A stretch of DNA of 64,000 nucleotides, from contig JAWNGF010000001.1 in assembly GCA_037039685.1 (NCBI GenBank), positions 682,001-746,000 of the forward strand. The letters run 5' to 3'. This DNA is from Ceratobasidium sp. AG-K (lineage: Eukaryota > Basidiomycota > Agaricomycetes > Cantharellales > Ceratobasidiaceae). The notes under the pieces are model-generated. The model was not told the origin of the DNA. It searched no databases and saw nothing but the letters and a program-made list of their open reading frames with translations. How positions within the stretch are numbered: position 1 is the first letter of the stretch; every line of letters begins with the position of its first letter. The translations under genes and the position numbers were made by a program. Shown piece after piece: positions 47,256 through 61,703 of this stretch.

Positions 47256-49088
47256 ATGATCCATCCTGAAGAAACACGTAGCACTGCCGAGGATGCTCCA
47301 GAGGTTTCACAATTAAAACTGTCTCCAGAGGCAAGCACTTCCCAATTTCTTGTTTGAATAGGCATTTAATCTTACTCTTCCAGACAAACCCTCCTAATAA
47401 CGATTACTCACGCTTCCTGGCGTACAGGACAACTTTGCGGACTCTGGACGGAAGTGAGTCAAATGGTATCTATGCGAGCACATTCCTCATCCATCCCCAG
47501 TTCGCGCTTTTCTTCCGCTGGAGAAAACTCCGGGACTTATTTCGCTCCTCGCGGGTAAACCCAACAATGCGACATTCCCCATTGAGGAAATCACCATTTC
47601 ACTACGCGCTCCAGCTGCTCCTCAGCCGTATTCTCCATCTGGCGGTGAGCCAGTGCGCGAAACCCTTACCATTTCAGGCAACGATGTCGCCGTTGCGCTC
47701 CAGTACAATTACACTGATGGAATGCCCGAGCTCCGTACACTGCTATCTGAATTTCAAACCCGCGAGCATGGTGTAGTCGTTGATGACGTGAAGACTCAGC
47801 TGACCATCGGAAATGGGAGCCAAGATTTGATGTATAAGGCTTTTGTGTGTCTACTGGATCCGGGGGATTCCCTCTTGATCGAGGCTCCCATTTATGCGTG
47901 AGTTCAACTGGGTTACTTGGGCTCGGTACTGACATCGCACAGTGGGGTCCTGCCCATTCTCCAAGGCCTTGAATGCGACATGGTTGGTACGCACCGGATT
48001 ACCTAAATCTGAGGTACTTCGTCTAACTTGCCTTATATAGAGGTTGAGACGGACCCTAATGGTATTTCTGTTGAACGCCTACGCGATATTCTGCAAACCT
48101 GGCCCGAGGGAAAGCGCAAGCCCAAGGCCCTATACACCGTCCCATTCGGATGCAACCCTTCTGGAGCAACGAGCACGCTGGAGCGGAGAAAGGCAGTCCT
48201 GCAGCTTGCCGAAGAGCATGATTTCATTATCATCGAGGGTACGCATATATCTGTTACTTGGACCCGGTATGTACTGACCAAGCCAGATGACCCGTACTTT
48301 TACCTCTACTTTGGCTCTGACGAGCGTCCGCCATCATACCTCTCGCTCGAGAACAGTGCCAACAAGGAGCTTCAGCGCCGGGTCTTGCGATTCGACAGCT
48401 TTTCCAAAGTATTGTCTTCTGGCGAGTCTAAATGAGCCCATATAACGTTCTTTTTTAACGCCAGCGCGTTAGGGATGCGCATAGGGTTCGCGACTGGTCC
48501 TCCGGGGCTGATCAAGGCACTCAACGCGCACGTAGGTAGTTTCACTCTATGTTCCTAAATGTATGTTCAAATGCTCCTACCCTAGTCTTCGGCCGCCAAT
48601 CTTCAACCGGCCAGCACAACTCAAGCCATTGCCCTTGCCATGCTTCGTCACTGGGGCTACGACGGATTCCGTGCTCATATTTCTAACATCTCGGGTTTCT
48701 ATCGCGCCAAACGAGACGAATTTGGTGCTGCTTTGAGGAAACATTTTAGGCCCGAGGGAGGAAAGGCACTGGCAGAATGGACCAATCCTGAGGCAGGGTT
48801 GTTTTTCTGGTTGGTTTTCGCTTGTCATCTCCCTGCTACTTGGCCCGAATTTTGACGGCGTTGTGATATAGGTTCAAACTCGACATACCCAACGAAGACT
48901 CTTCCTATTTGATTAGAACCAAGGCTCTTGAGAGGGGCGTACTTGCTGTACCGGGTGCGGTGTTTTTCCCGAGTGGACGCAAGTCGGCGTATGTGCGGAC
49001 TGCGTTTAGTGTACTAGATATCGAGCTTGCAGACGAGGCACTCAGGAGACTAGCAAACGTTGTAAGGGAGGCGGTGGAAGGTGCTTAG
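47256..49088 (+). CDS. aromatic/alpha-aminoadipate-type aminotransferase (Aro8 family)
   Basis: ATG 47256 gives MIHPEETRSTAEDAPE. A GC-AG intron (47331-47383) follows, then NDYSRFLAYRT, IRAFLPLEKTPGLISLLAG and KPNNATFPIEE. Fold-type I PLP motifs follow: YNYTDGMPELR, GNGSQDLMYKAF, LYTVPFGCNPSG, DDPYFYLYFG and the PLP lysine in FDSFSKVLSSG. A further GC-AG intron (48422-48472) is needed to reach GMRIGFATGPPG. The substrate-carboxylate Arg is in YVRTAFS near the end; stop 49086-49088. Members transaminate aromatic amino acids, kynurenine or 2-aminoadipate. The exact substrate cannot be told from sequence. It converges with the monooxygenase gene at 49527. Confidence 0.88.
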
Positions 49089-49526
49089 GGTGTGAGCCAA
49101 GCCTCAGAGGTTTGACGTATAACCATGTTCAAATGAATACTAGAATAAGGCGGCTGCCGCAAGTCGGGCCGGTAACCATCTGTGGAAAACTCCCCCGTTA
49201 TTGAACAGCTTTCGCAAAGAACTCGGGCCACCCCTCTGCCTTTATCATTGATGAAAATAGTGTCGACAGCGATGACGGAAGGAGTATCGTTCGGCACGAC
49301 TCTTAACTATCTCCATTCACGCAATGTATGCGAGGTTGGCACTATTTCAGCCGCCATTAGGTCCGGACGGTGCTAATGGGAGAAAATAAATTACTTTTAC
49401 TGATAACTCAATCCTGGGTCCGATGCGGGTTTGTCATATATTATTTGTTTCATTTTCAATCGCCGAGCTAAAGCGAAGTAACATGGTAATAAGATGCTTC
49501 GCCTCCGCTGGCGTTGCCGCGGCGCT
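49089..49526. other. convergent intergenic interval
   Basis: 3' flanks of the aminotransferase (+) and the monooxygenase (-). Nothing else seen. Confidence 0.5.
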
Positions 49527-51952
49527 TTACGCGAGCAAATGTCTCGAATATTCGGTAACTAAGCGCCTGGCGTCCCACTTTCCCGTTCTCGCCAGCACAA
49601 ACGCTCCTAACCCAGCTCCCAATAGCAACACCTCCAGTGCGCTCTTGATTAACTCCAAGCGGCGCCGACTCTGTACCCACTTCTCGCCGCCAATGGTATC
49701 ATAATCCTTCCAAATAGGCTTGCGCAGCAGCCACCATAGGTAAGTCTGGGTGGCCGGCCACGTCCCAAAGATCCTGCCTTGACGTGGATCGCCTATTCGT
49801 AGGTATGCCGTTATAACGCACGTGCTCATCTGGGCATTGCAGGCGACTTACCAGCGCGGTACCAGGAGGCGCAACTCGTCCAAACTGTGTGCTTTATATC
49901 GGCTTGTATCTTCTGGTTGTATGCGTCTGTTGCTTCTATTTTTGGTGCAAACCCCTTTGCCTTGCCGTGAATCACTGGTTCGATTAGCTGCATAGCATAG
50001 TTGATCTTGATCGGGCCGTCAGCTCTGATAAACAGATCCTCAAACTGCTCGGGCCTACTTGTACTTCCTCCGAGTAGATTACCGAACCCAAACCTGAGGA
50101 TCAGACATGTCAGTATAGCTATGTTCAGTCTCGGATACTTAAATCAACTAGCCCGTTCCCGTATTTGGGCCGAGCAAGATAAACCAATTAGGGAACCCGG
50201 GGACTGTAGTGCCCAAATATGCGACTGGTCCTCCTTGCTCTCTGAAGTAATCTCCCATGGATCTTCCAGCGATGCCTGTTACTTTCATCGAACTAGAATT
50301 CGCGACATCGAACCCGGTTGCATAGCAGATAATATCGACCTCGTGTGTTTTGCCTGCAATTGAGTAATATGGTCAATTAGTCTAGTTAATTCGAAGTCCC
50401 CCCCCCCCCCCCAACATACCAGACTTGGTGGTAATACCGCGTTCAGTAATTTGAACTATTGGATCCCATTCTAGGTCGATGTTTGGACGCCGGAGTGAAT
50501 CCAGATATCCTGGGTCCATGATAATGCGCTTGCACCCCATTGCTGTCAAAAGCAAATTTAAGTGAAGGTCGTAGGATACATTCAGGGGACCTACGGAAAT
50601 CAGGAATAAGATTTTTGTGGTACTTTGGGGGAGTAAGCTCCTTAACCCTCTGGATGAATTTCTAAAAGCGGGGTCAGCAAGCTTGAGATTGGCGACGATG
50701 ACGTCAACAGGAACTTGCCTGTTCCCTTCGGCGCCGCAGTGCCGATGTTAACGGGCCAACTTTCCAGTGAGCATAACCAGCTTCGATCTAAACCCGACTT
50801 AGAAGAACGATCACGCGACAATACAGAATGCTCAACTTACCTGAGCGGCAAGTGCCCACCGAAACAGTGTTCCAGTTAATGGAATGTTTCGGAATGTCCA
50901 CTTTACCCAGTCAGGTATGAATGCTTGAGGCTATTGAAACCGGGGTTGGCTATCGGTTTGAAAAAAAAAAGAGGAGACATACTCTTGGGAGAAACCAGGA
51001 CGGCGTTCTGCTCGATCCTTTCAGCAAAGGCCTCTCATGCAGGATGTCAAACTTGCCTACAAAAATGAACGATTTGGGTCGTCGGGTCCTCGGAGAGAAC
51101 AGGCACAATCTGTGTCCTAAAGTTCTACAAGTTAGCGTACCAAACCAGTCAACAAACGAGAAGGAATAGTACTTGCCCGGAACATCCGTTTCCGATGACC
51201 GCTACTTTCTTTCCCGAGAAGTCCACACTGTGATCCCACATCCGCGCGTGCATTGATATACCTTTGAACGACTCACGTCCTGGGACGTCGGGCCACTTGG
51301 GTGTATTGAAAAAGCCAATGGCAGATACGACGACCTGGGCTCGAACATGACGAATATCTTTGGTCCGTACGTCTTGAATCGTGAGAGTGTAGAGTTGGTG
51401 TCGTCATCCCAGACTGCCGATAAAACCTCGCTGTAAAACCTGATATGAGGGTTGACGTTGTGTTTAAGTGCGATTTTCTCCCAATATATTCTAATCTCCT
51501 CGTGTCCAGAGAACATCTGGGACCAGTCAGGATTGGGCTCGGTAGACAGGCTGTAAGGACGGTCAGCACATGTCAATGGAACCAGCTACATGAAAAACGT
51601 ACGAGTACCAGTGAGTAGGAACGTCGCACGCGCAGCCAGGATATGTATTCTCCTATTACAATTCATAGGCATGAGAATGAGCGGCGTTGAATGTGATAAA
51701 CTACTTACCCGCCAAGTTCCTCCGACGCTGCCTGCCATTTCGTATATCTAAGGAGGAGTGAGCAGATACATAAAGTTTTGAGACCTGGACTAGCCTCGTA
51801 ATCATAGAACCCGAGCTGTGACTGCAGCGCGATGGCAGTCGAAATCCCCCCCAGCCTGGCAAGGTTAGGTTCCTATTACTAGAGGCACTACATTGGCACC
51901 CTCACCCAGCACCGATTATCACAACTGGAATAGGGCGGGATCCTTCTGTCAT
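49527..51952 (-). CDS. FAD-dependent monooxygenase (FMO/Baeyer-Villiger type), copy 1
   Basis: ATG 51952, MTEGSRPIPVVIIGAG, spliced to LGGISTAIALQSQLGFYDYE, gives the Rossmann G-x-G-x-x-G. Then IYEMAGSVGGTWR, YPGCACDVPTHWYSL, WPDVPGRESFKGISMHARMW (the F-x-G-x-x-x-H-x-x-x-W monooxygenase fingerprint) and GKKVAVIGNGCSG for NADPH. The C-terminus reads WPATQTYLWWLLRKPIW and ends at 49527. A membrane-like segment near the end (ALEVLLLGAGLGAFVLA) may anchor it. The intron at 51748-51794 appears to use a GC donor (GAG|GCTAGT). It is paralogous to the gene at 56403-58781, facing away from it across the actin gene. Such enzymes oxygenate ketones or other small molecules; the substrate is unknown. Confidence 0.85.
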
Positions 51953-53986
51953 GTTTATATACACTTTTTGTTCAAATTTTCACTGGAGTATGAGGATGTC
52001 AGCCAGACCCGGACGAGCAATGGACTGGTGTCCTTTTACGATCAGCAGCGAACCCTTGTTGACCCGTGACTTCGCCAATGAATAAATGCGCCATCATCTT
52101 GTTCGGCAAGGGAGTTGCTCATACAAGTCCCCTTACAGTATCCGTTGGAATGCAATCTGAGGTCGGGATGATTAATCGATCCACTGAAGAGGCAGTTAAA
52201 TCTCAAGCAAGCCGAGGAATGCCTATGAATTATAATCAACGACAAATTTTGAGTGCCGCCCACTAGATTTCCTAAAGGGCCGGAAAGTTTCTAGATTCCA
52301 TATGGCATCATTCAGTGGTTTGGAGCCTCAGGGTCGCATATGCAGGGATCAGTTCCCTTCATACCACTTGGCACACCCTCATAGTCCAGGAAGCGGCCGG
52401 CATGGTTAGGCTAGCTTAGTGGTCGAGAATGCTATAGGTTCTTTGGCTCCATAATCACCTTCGAGGATATAAGACGCACCCTGACGACTCAAGAGATCCT
52501 GGTACTACTCAAACAGGTACGGGCGAAGCAACTACAAGTCCAACTGTTATCTCCTAATGTTATATGGGTACCCAAGGGCCCAGCCAACGTTATGCAACCG
52601 GGGAGTCGCAAGGATTGTCTGGCTCATTTCAACGTGGCGCTCGTCTGCGAGCATATCCGGCTTGAGTGGTTTTAGTTTCGCTCAAGCCAACAAATTCTGG
52701 GTTTCAAGCTACTCTAGGGGTCTCGGCGCGTTCTAAAAGCCTTTTATTTTTTGACTGGAAAAAGGACCCGTCTCACCAAGGTGCGTTTCAGAATCGTAGC
52801 TACTGCAAGGTACCAGTTTACAATATGCTCGTATGGCAGCTGACGAGCGCATGGTTATTATTCTAGGGGTTTGAATCCCCATCATCCAAAATATATCAAT
52901 GCTGACTACTGGCATTGGATGCCGATGTGGATGACAGGAGCCTGCATTGCACCTTGTGCCAGTGAGATACTCGGCGATTGTGGAACTCTCCGTACCGATC
53001 ATAGTTGCACGGAGCGTTGTTCAAACCCCATTTCCTCGAATGACTGAGTGTGTCGACCGACCGCTTGCCGGATGCAGGTAGGCAATCGAAAGCGGATCTT
53101 GGCTCCCGAAAGGACCGGTAGGTGCTCGTTTATGGTGGAGAAACACCGTGGCTACATTGCAGAGGGAGGGACTGCTGGTTCTACCCGCTCTGCCTATAGA
53201 CTTACTTTTATGACTGTCAATGCCACTGGGGCGTACTTTGAGAACTGTTTCATTCAAAGTGTTAACATAGACCATAGTTGACGTATGGTAAACCAAAGGT
53301 CTCCCTGGATGTAATGAATCGGTGGCTTGGGGGGTATGTAAATTGAAGTCTATCCATCAAGCTGCTGGCGTGCATACGGAGAACTGCCTGAGCAGAGCAT
53401 GAGTCTTTCCGAACCTATCGAACAATGCACCAGAAGTTGATACATGGCGTACGATGTTTCATTAGGGCCGTAGACCAGCTATGAACCTAACGACGAATTA
53501 ATGTGTCGGCTAATGGCTGTTCGGCAACCTATCCGACAACTCGTCCTGGTGTCCACGTACACTCCCCTGTTAATTCTTCTTACGAGCAAAAAATCTACGA
53601 CCAACCTCTAGCACACAGAGCTGGGTGTGGTTGACTGAGCAACGTGGGGATTCGGGCTCGGCGACAGCCCTGGCCGAGAGGTGTTAGATCTCGGATTACA
53701 TAAGCGCATATATTTGTCCTAAATGCGCGGTGTACTGTCTGAACCATAGAGAAAGACCGTGTTTCTAGGAGATAGACCCCGACTCTGACGTCGATGCTCA
53801 GTCATACTCAGCGTTCCTCCGGTGTTAATCAGCGCTAGATTGAGACTGCGCTCGCTGCGCGCACAGCCTCCCGCCTTTGGTTAAAACGCAGAACATTTTG
53901 GAGACGTAGTTCAACATCCCACTGCCATTTCTCTGACTGCTCTCAAACTCAAGCCTCATCCCATCCACCAATCTTGACTCACTACA
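51953..53986. other. intergenic interval
   Basis: About 2 kb between the 5' ends of the monooxygenase (-) and actin (+) genes. Only short frames without domains. It must contain both promoters, but no motif could be fixed. A tRNA-like stretch near 52410 was considered and dismissed. Confidence 0.5.
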
Positions 53987-55493
<1,507 letters not shown>

Positions 55494-56402
55494 AGGCTGA
55501 CTCGGCTCATTTTAGTTTCCGGTTGGAGAAACTGGCGAGCAAGAAGCTGGATTGAGGTCCGATAGTTACCGTGTGTTTATCATCTGTCTATTTTTCCACC
55601 GATTGTTCTGTGTTTCGACAGCCTGGGATTACCTCAGATGACTTGTGCAAAATACCAGAGTAATCTATTGTTTGCAATCAATAGGCCCTCAAGCAAAGGG
55701 TGCAAAGGCTGGGAGGGAGGGAGGGGAGGGTCAATGTTTTAGAACTTCCACGAGGCCGTATTCGATACAGGGAGACCCGTGATAGTTTGTCCCGGGGGCA
55801 GGATCTAGCTCCCGGGATGGGCGAACCACCAGTGTGGTCAGGCGGACAATTATATGCCAAACAAGTACACACTTGTGGTTGTGTGCCTTTCACGTGATAT
55901 GCTCACGCGATTCTCAAGTTCTACCACCTTCGCTTCACTCATCGATGTCTCGTTTGGAGCTCTCATGACATGACTTGCCTGTTTTTGACTGAGAGAAAAA
56001 TGTGAATGATTTCGTATCGGTGTATTTGTCTGAAAGCGAGATTCACCATACCGAATCCACGATGTCGTCGACACCATATAGCCCGAGATCGACAACGCAA
56101 TTCCTGCTGCGGCCACACGTCATTACGTGGAAGAAATATACCCAATGTGATATCCTATCTCCGATGGAACTTCTATGTATCTCCCTATTCAGGGGATTCT
56201 GATGCGCTTTAGACGCGGGGGCCGATGCGATGAGGTGGGGCCATCCTAACAGAGGTGCGACTGTGTTTCTCGGATTGTGGCTTTCCCGTGTAGTCGGGTC
56301 TGGAAGACGAGTACAACCTTGTATAAAGGGCCGTAATTGTCTCGCCTTGTCTCGTATCCCTCCCCTCGTTACCTCGCCCGCCAAACCTATTTCACACTTA
56401 TC
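55494..56402. other. intergenic interval
   Basis: 3' flank of actin and upstream region of the second monooxygenase gene. No feature beyond short frames. Confidence 0.5.
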
Positions 56403-58781
56403 ATGCCGAAAGCGCAAGAATCTGTGAATATAGCGATTATTGGAGCTGGGTGCATTTGCTTGAACTTTCTTGGATCCTGAGTTACTTAGGCTGCGTTCTA
56501 GCGTCGGTGGGCTAACTACTGCCATCACAATACAAAACAAACTTGGGCTATACGATTATACGGTACGCGCTATATACCACGGTGGGCGACCTTATTTCAT
56601 GATCAGCCCACAGATATACGATTTAGCATCTGATGTAGGAGGTACATGGCGGGTGAGTGTTGTGTCACTTTCCAAAGTGCAGCTGCTTACTGAATGGCTC
56701 TAGCAAAACAATTATCCGGGATGTGCATGTGATGTACCTGCTCACTGGTACTCGTAAGTCAGTTTCACCTCAGTTCGATAGTCGAGTTTTGAACTGATTC
56801 GCCCAAAGCCTTTCCACGGACCCCAATCCGGACTGGACCTGTTTGTTTGCACCACAAGAGGAAATATTCACCTACTGGAAGCGCCTCGCCCACAAGCACA
56901 AGATTGAGCCTCACATCCAGTTTAACACCGAGTTGATATCAGCCGTCTGGGATGAAAAGGAACAGAATTATACACTAAATCTTCGAGACGTCAAGACCCA
57001 AAAGGTTAGACAGGTGACTGCCAAAATTGTCATATCGGCTGTTGGAGTATTCCGCCATGCTCGCTGGCCCGACATTCCAGGGAGGAAAATGTTTCAAGGC
57101 GACATTCTACACGCTCAGATGTGGGACCACAATGTCAGCTTGAGAGGGAAGCGAGTTGCGTTGATCGGGAACGGGTGTGCTGGGTACGCCGATCAAGAAC
57201 GTATGCTCACACGACAGCTCACAACCATTCACTTCTAGCTCCCAAATACTTCCAGCAATCTCCGAAGACCATTCTACCACCGTCGTCCATTTTTGTAGGA
57301 CGCCATCTTGGTATGCACCTAGGGTATGGTTATTTGCGAGTAGTAACTACGGTCGCGATGTTAACATTTGTGCGTCCAAAAGCCTCAGAAACAGGTACCC
57401 GAATGGATGCGGTGGACCTTCCAACATGTCCCTTTTCTACTACGAATGTTTCGCTATTTAATTGCGACAGGGGTAAGTACCTTGGTTTCCTTCCCTTATT
57501 TATGTTATACCACGTTGATACCTAATAGACTGAATTTGCGTACCTGCACTGGAGGGTTGGCCCAATTACGAATTATATGCGCGCCCGCTTAGAAAAGGCA
57601 AGTCCACCGAATATTAGGCCACACGCAAAAGCAACTAACTGGTACCTTTAGTCGCTGATTACATACATCAAACAGAGCACACCAGAGAAATACCATGAAC
57701 ACCTCATACCTAAATATCGTAAGGACAAACTCATTAGTGCCGATTTTCACAGCACTCATCGCACTACGTATAAAGCCTTCGGCTGCAAGCGCGCCATCGC
57801 AGATCCAGGGTACTTGGATGCCCTCAATCGGCCAAACGTGGGCATGCAGTGGGACCCGATTTCCGAAATAACATCAGATGGGATTAGGACAAAATCCGGT
57901 ATGCCTTGTCGTTCAACAACACACCATTCGTCCTAATTCATTGATAGGAAATGAATATCAGTTCGATGTGATAGCATTTGCCACTGGGTTCGACGTAGAG
58001 GGCTCCCTCATGCTTGATGTAACGGGAGTGAATGGTCTGCGCCTACAGGACTATTATGACAGTCAAGGTGGGCCAACCGGGTATATGGGAACGACAATCC
58101 CTGGGTTCCCAAATTGGATCACTATATTTGGGCCAAATACGGCTACAGGTGTGATCTATTAGTTTATCAAGCCAGGAGCGGTAGACTGACCTTGCCATCG
58201 TAGGCCATGCTTCCGTTATCTTCGCGGAGGAGCTTCAGGTAAGTCCCGACCAAGGCGCATTTATTACATCTCATTATGTTCTGGTTTGGCTCGTAGATGG
58301 ACTACGCTATTCAGCTATTTAAACCTATATTACAAGGCAAAGCCAGCAGCTTCATGCCACGTGGTGAACCTACACAGGCTTGGAACGAGCGTATCCAGTC
58401 GGGCCTCAAACGTCACGTCTGGCCAAATTGTAACTCTTGGTACCGCGCGGGTCAGCAAATTTGTGCCCTTTTCGCTTATCAGTACTGACGTACTGCACAA
58501 TGGTAGCTGGCACTGACGGCAAGATCATTGCTCTTTGGCCGGGATCGAACTCGCACATGTGGTGGGCGTTCCGCAAACCAAACTGGAGTCATTTTAAGTT
58601 TGAGACGGCGGATGGAAAGGAATGGCTTCGTGGGCCGCGAATCTTTGATATCCTCAGTATTCTGGTGGCAGGTATTGGAGCTCTGGCTCTTGCCAAGAGA
58701 GGAGAATGGCACGAAGTTATCCGGCTGCCCAAACTAGTGCTAAAGCAAGGGCTCGACTCGTGTCGCACTATTTTATCGTAA
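56403..58781 (+). CDS. FAD-dependent monooxygenase (FMO/Baeyer-Villiger type), copy 2
   Basis: ATG 56403, MPKAQESVNIAIIGAG, is spliced to VGGLTTAITIQNKLG. Then IYDLASDVGGTWR, YPGCACDVPAHWYSL, FTYWKRLAHKHKIEPHIQF and GVFRHARWPDIPGRKMFQGD, with ILHAQMWDH as the F-x-G-x-x-x-H-x-x-x-W fingerprint. Also GKRVALIGNGCAG, YKAFGCKRAIADPGYLDALN, IAFATGFDVEG (FAD-domain ATG motif) and FGPNTATGHASVIFAEE. The end is WPGSNSHMWWAFRKPNW and RGEWHEVIRLPK. About ten introns; the homologue of the first copy's GC-donor intron here uses a normal donor (ACG|GTACGC). No break was found in the exons I checked, so the gene is probably functional. Confidence 0.87.
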
Positions 58782-59360
58782 ACGGTTTGATCTGGCTTGT
58801 GTTTTTGTAAAACGATGTGATGAAGTGAAATGATTAGATCCATGTGCTGTACCTTGCTTGCACTAGAATCAATTTCTGTTGGCCTGAACCACCCAAGATT
58901 ACTTGGTGCAGCACTAGAAATAGTTGGTTCTAAATGATCTATATTCATGTGTATCCCCTCTAAGCCTTGTCACCCATGTATCTTGCCTAGCCAAGGTACA
59001 TGCACAGGGCGGCCGACTCGTCATCAAGAATTTCATAATTTATGATGTGCAAAATTGGCAATCACTGAACCCTGAACCGGAAGCAGATTATTGTCCGGAA
59101 ACACCGCAAGACCACCCTCCAACACCAAACTGTAAGTCGTCGCTGTTCCAAACGTCTAGGAGGGTATGTTTGGCGTATATTCCATCCGGTATGGTACATG
59201 GACTGCGTAGTAAACACCGGCGGCGAGGATTGGGGCTGGATGGGCGTTGGACGGGCGGATGGACGGCGAGTTGGTGGATGGATGACTTCGCAACTACCCT
59301 CCGTGATACCGAGTTCCCTAAGACCTGCTAACGACCATTTCTCTACAGCTATAACTCAAT
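58782..59360. other. upstream region of uL2 gene with possible 5' UTR intron
   Basis: A good donor (CT|GTAAGTCG, about 59131) and a pyrimidine-rich acceptor (TTTCTCTACAG, ending about 59348) frame a 217-nt possible leader intron. It ends 12 nt before the uL2 ATG. Ribosomal protein genes often carry such introns; here it is inference. Confidence 0.4.
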
Positions 59361-60340
59361 ATGGGTCGCGTTATCCGTGCGCAGAGGCGTTCTCATGCCA
59401 TCTTCAAGGCCCACACCCGCCTGAACAAGTCCCCGGCCCGCCTCCGTGCGCTCGACTTTGCTGAGCGCAACGGGTACATCCGTGGAATTGTCAAGGAGAT
59501 CATCCACGACTCGGGTCGGTGAGTATCTGGTGGGTTAAACAGCCTGGGCGGAGAATCTGACTTGTCACCAGTGGTGCTCCCCTTGCTCGCGTTGTCTTCC
59601 GCGACCCGTACCGCTACAAGCTCCGCAGCGAGACCTTCGTCGCAACCGAGGGCCTCCACACTGGTGCATTTGTCTACTGTGGAAAGAAGGCGGCCCTTGC
59701 CGTCGGCAATGTTCTCCCTGTCTCCCAACTCCCTGAGGGTATGCCTTTATTATGACCAAAATTAGTTGGAGCTTACATCGAACAGGTACCATCGTTTGCA
59801 ACGTCGAGGAGCACGTCGGTGACCGTGGTGCACTCGCCAGGACCTCTGGAAACTATGCTACCATCATCGGCCACTCTCCTGAAGACAACAAGACCCGTAT
59901 TCGGTACGTATGTGATTGCGCTGTAATGGATGCTTTCTGACGAAAAGTCGCTTAACCCAGTCTTCCTTCCGGTGCGAAGAAGACCATTGCCAGCAACGCC
60001 CGTGCTACCGTCGGAATTGTTGCTGGAGGTGGACGCATTGACAAGCCTCTCTTGAAGGCCGGTCGTGCGTACCACAAATTCAAGGTGCGTAGAAGCGGAG
60101 TAGTCGACAGGGCCACGGGAGAGGCTCACCCATTTTGTACAGGCAAAGCGCTACAACTGGCCTCGTACTCGTGGTGTTGCTATGAACCCTGTCGACCACC
60201 CTCACGGAGGAGGAAACCATCAGCACATCGGAAAGGCTTCCACGATTGCCCGCGCCGCCGTCCCCGGTCAAAAAGTCGGTCTCATTGCTGCTCGCAGGAC
60301 AGGTCTGTTGCGTGGTACCGTCAAGGTCAAGGAGGCCTGA
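59361..60340 (+). CDS. RPL2: 60S ribosomal protein uL2 (L8/L2)
   Basis: ATG 59361, [20 protein letters not shown]. Five exons are joined by GT-AG introns, with blocks [74 protein letters not shown] and [18 protein letters not shown], ending RGTVKVKEA at TGA 60338-60340. The [10 protein letters not shown] loop is the signature that contacts the peptidyl-transferase centre. Length (about 255 residues) is normal. Codon choice is strongly biased to C-ending and preferred codons, as expected of a highly expressed gene. Confidence 0.96.
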
Positions 60341-61703
60341 GGTTAGGTCAGCGGGTCGTTTGGCTCTGCATTTGTGGGGCGCATGTATCTGTATGTGGAC
60401 GGCGCGACGCCGTGATGTTGTGCGAGATGCGAAAATTCATATGTCTATGCCAAATTTGTTGTTACCGATGCGCATGCCACGATATTCATTCTTGTACTCA
60501 CTATCATCGTGAAATATTGAGCGAGAAACTAACGCGTGGCCGTATCGGTGATGCGCTCTGTTTCACTATCCATTCTTCTTTCATTAGTACTCAGGGTTCG
60601 CATATGCCCGCCCAACTTACTGTACATGCGAGTTCGGTCAATCCCAGCTATTCGCATATGCCTCTATTTTGTAGGTTTAACTTGGCCATTCTTGGATTTG
60701 GATGTATGTGCCTTTCAGTATGAGCATCCGCTATACTTTCGCTACACGCGTCGCGTATCAGTGATCTTGGACATCTTAGGTTTGGCAGAAAGGCTCGAAC
60801 CCTTGCACTCATCCTGAGCGGGGTCGCGTTTAAGGACAAAGGGGCGTTTTTCTCCTGAGGATGATCCTTGCGAACGATCTCGGAGCTGATAGTCTACCAA
60901 ATGCAAGGAATACTCTATGGGTTTGGCGGATAGTCTGAGCGGATGCCAAGCTTGTACCCACGAGCACAAGCGCCTTGGCTTTAATTAAGGCATTTGGCTA
61001 CGGTTGGGGGTTAGAGTACGACGTGCTCACATGCCACTTCAGACAGATTTCCTGCCTACAGTTATATCCTGATGAGTTATTGACACTGCTAAAATCGGCT
61101 GAATTTACTTTTGTACAATTTCTTGACGCATTTATCCCGCTTTTCTCAAGCTCTCCTGCCCCACACATCCACTCAATGGTAAAACTAGAATTATATCCAT
61201 ACTATCTCTGAACTCTCGCACTTGTATCCACCCACGACTCCCTGTGTGTGTGATGCGGATTTTATTTTAGGAATATTATCACGACATGGTCTCTGGTAAG
61301 CTCAGTGAAACCGCTTACATAAATCTCCAGGCTGAGCCTAGATGATTTTTTTTCTTCATATACTCTGCTGTTGCTCGACGAAATCCCTCGTGGCCCTGGG
61401 CAGTACTTCAGGAATTGGGTAGCCCGGCGGTATAGGGTTCCGCTGAGTCAATAAAGGCCTCCGGAGCCCTCCAGAGCTGAAGTCGGCTTTCCCAAAATCG
61501 AAATTAGCTCCTTGTTTATCGCTAAAGCGTGAGTATCACTACTTACTCGGGATGCTCCAGATGTGAAGTGCCTTGCGTAGCCTCGTGTGAAACAGAGGTT
61601 ACATAGTTAATATCTGTTGCGCATACATCCGGAGTGATAATTCAGAACTGCTCGTGGATACGGCTCCAAGATTGTTGGGGGCTGTCCATGTCCCGCATAC
61701 AAG
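60341..61703. other. intergenic interval
   Basis: Convergent interval between uL2 (+) and the transporter remnant (-). Short frames only; no gene, RNA or repeat supported. Confidence 0.5.

Noticed and set aside
52405..52490. tRNA-like segment (TAGCTTAGTGGTCGAGAATGC)
   Set aside because: D-arm-like words only; acceptor and T stems do not pair.
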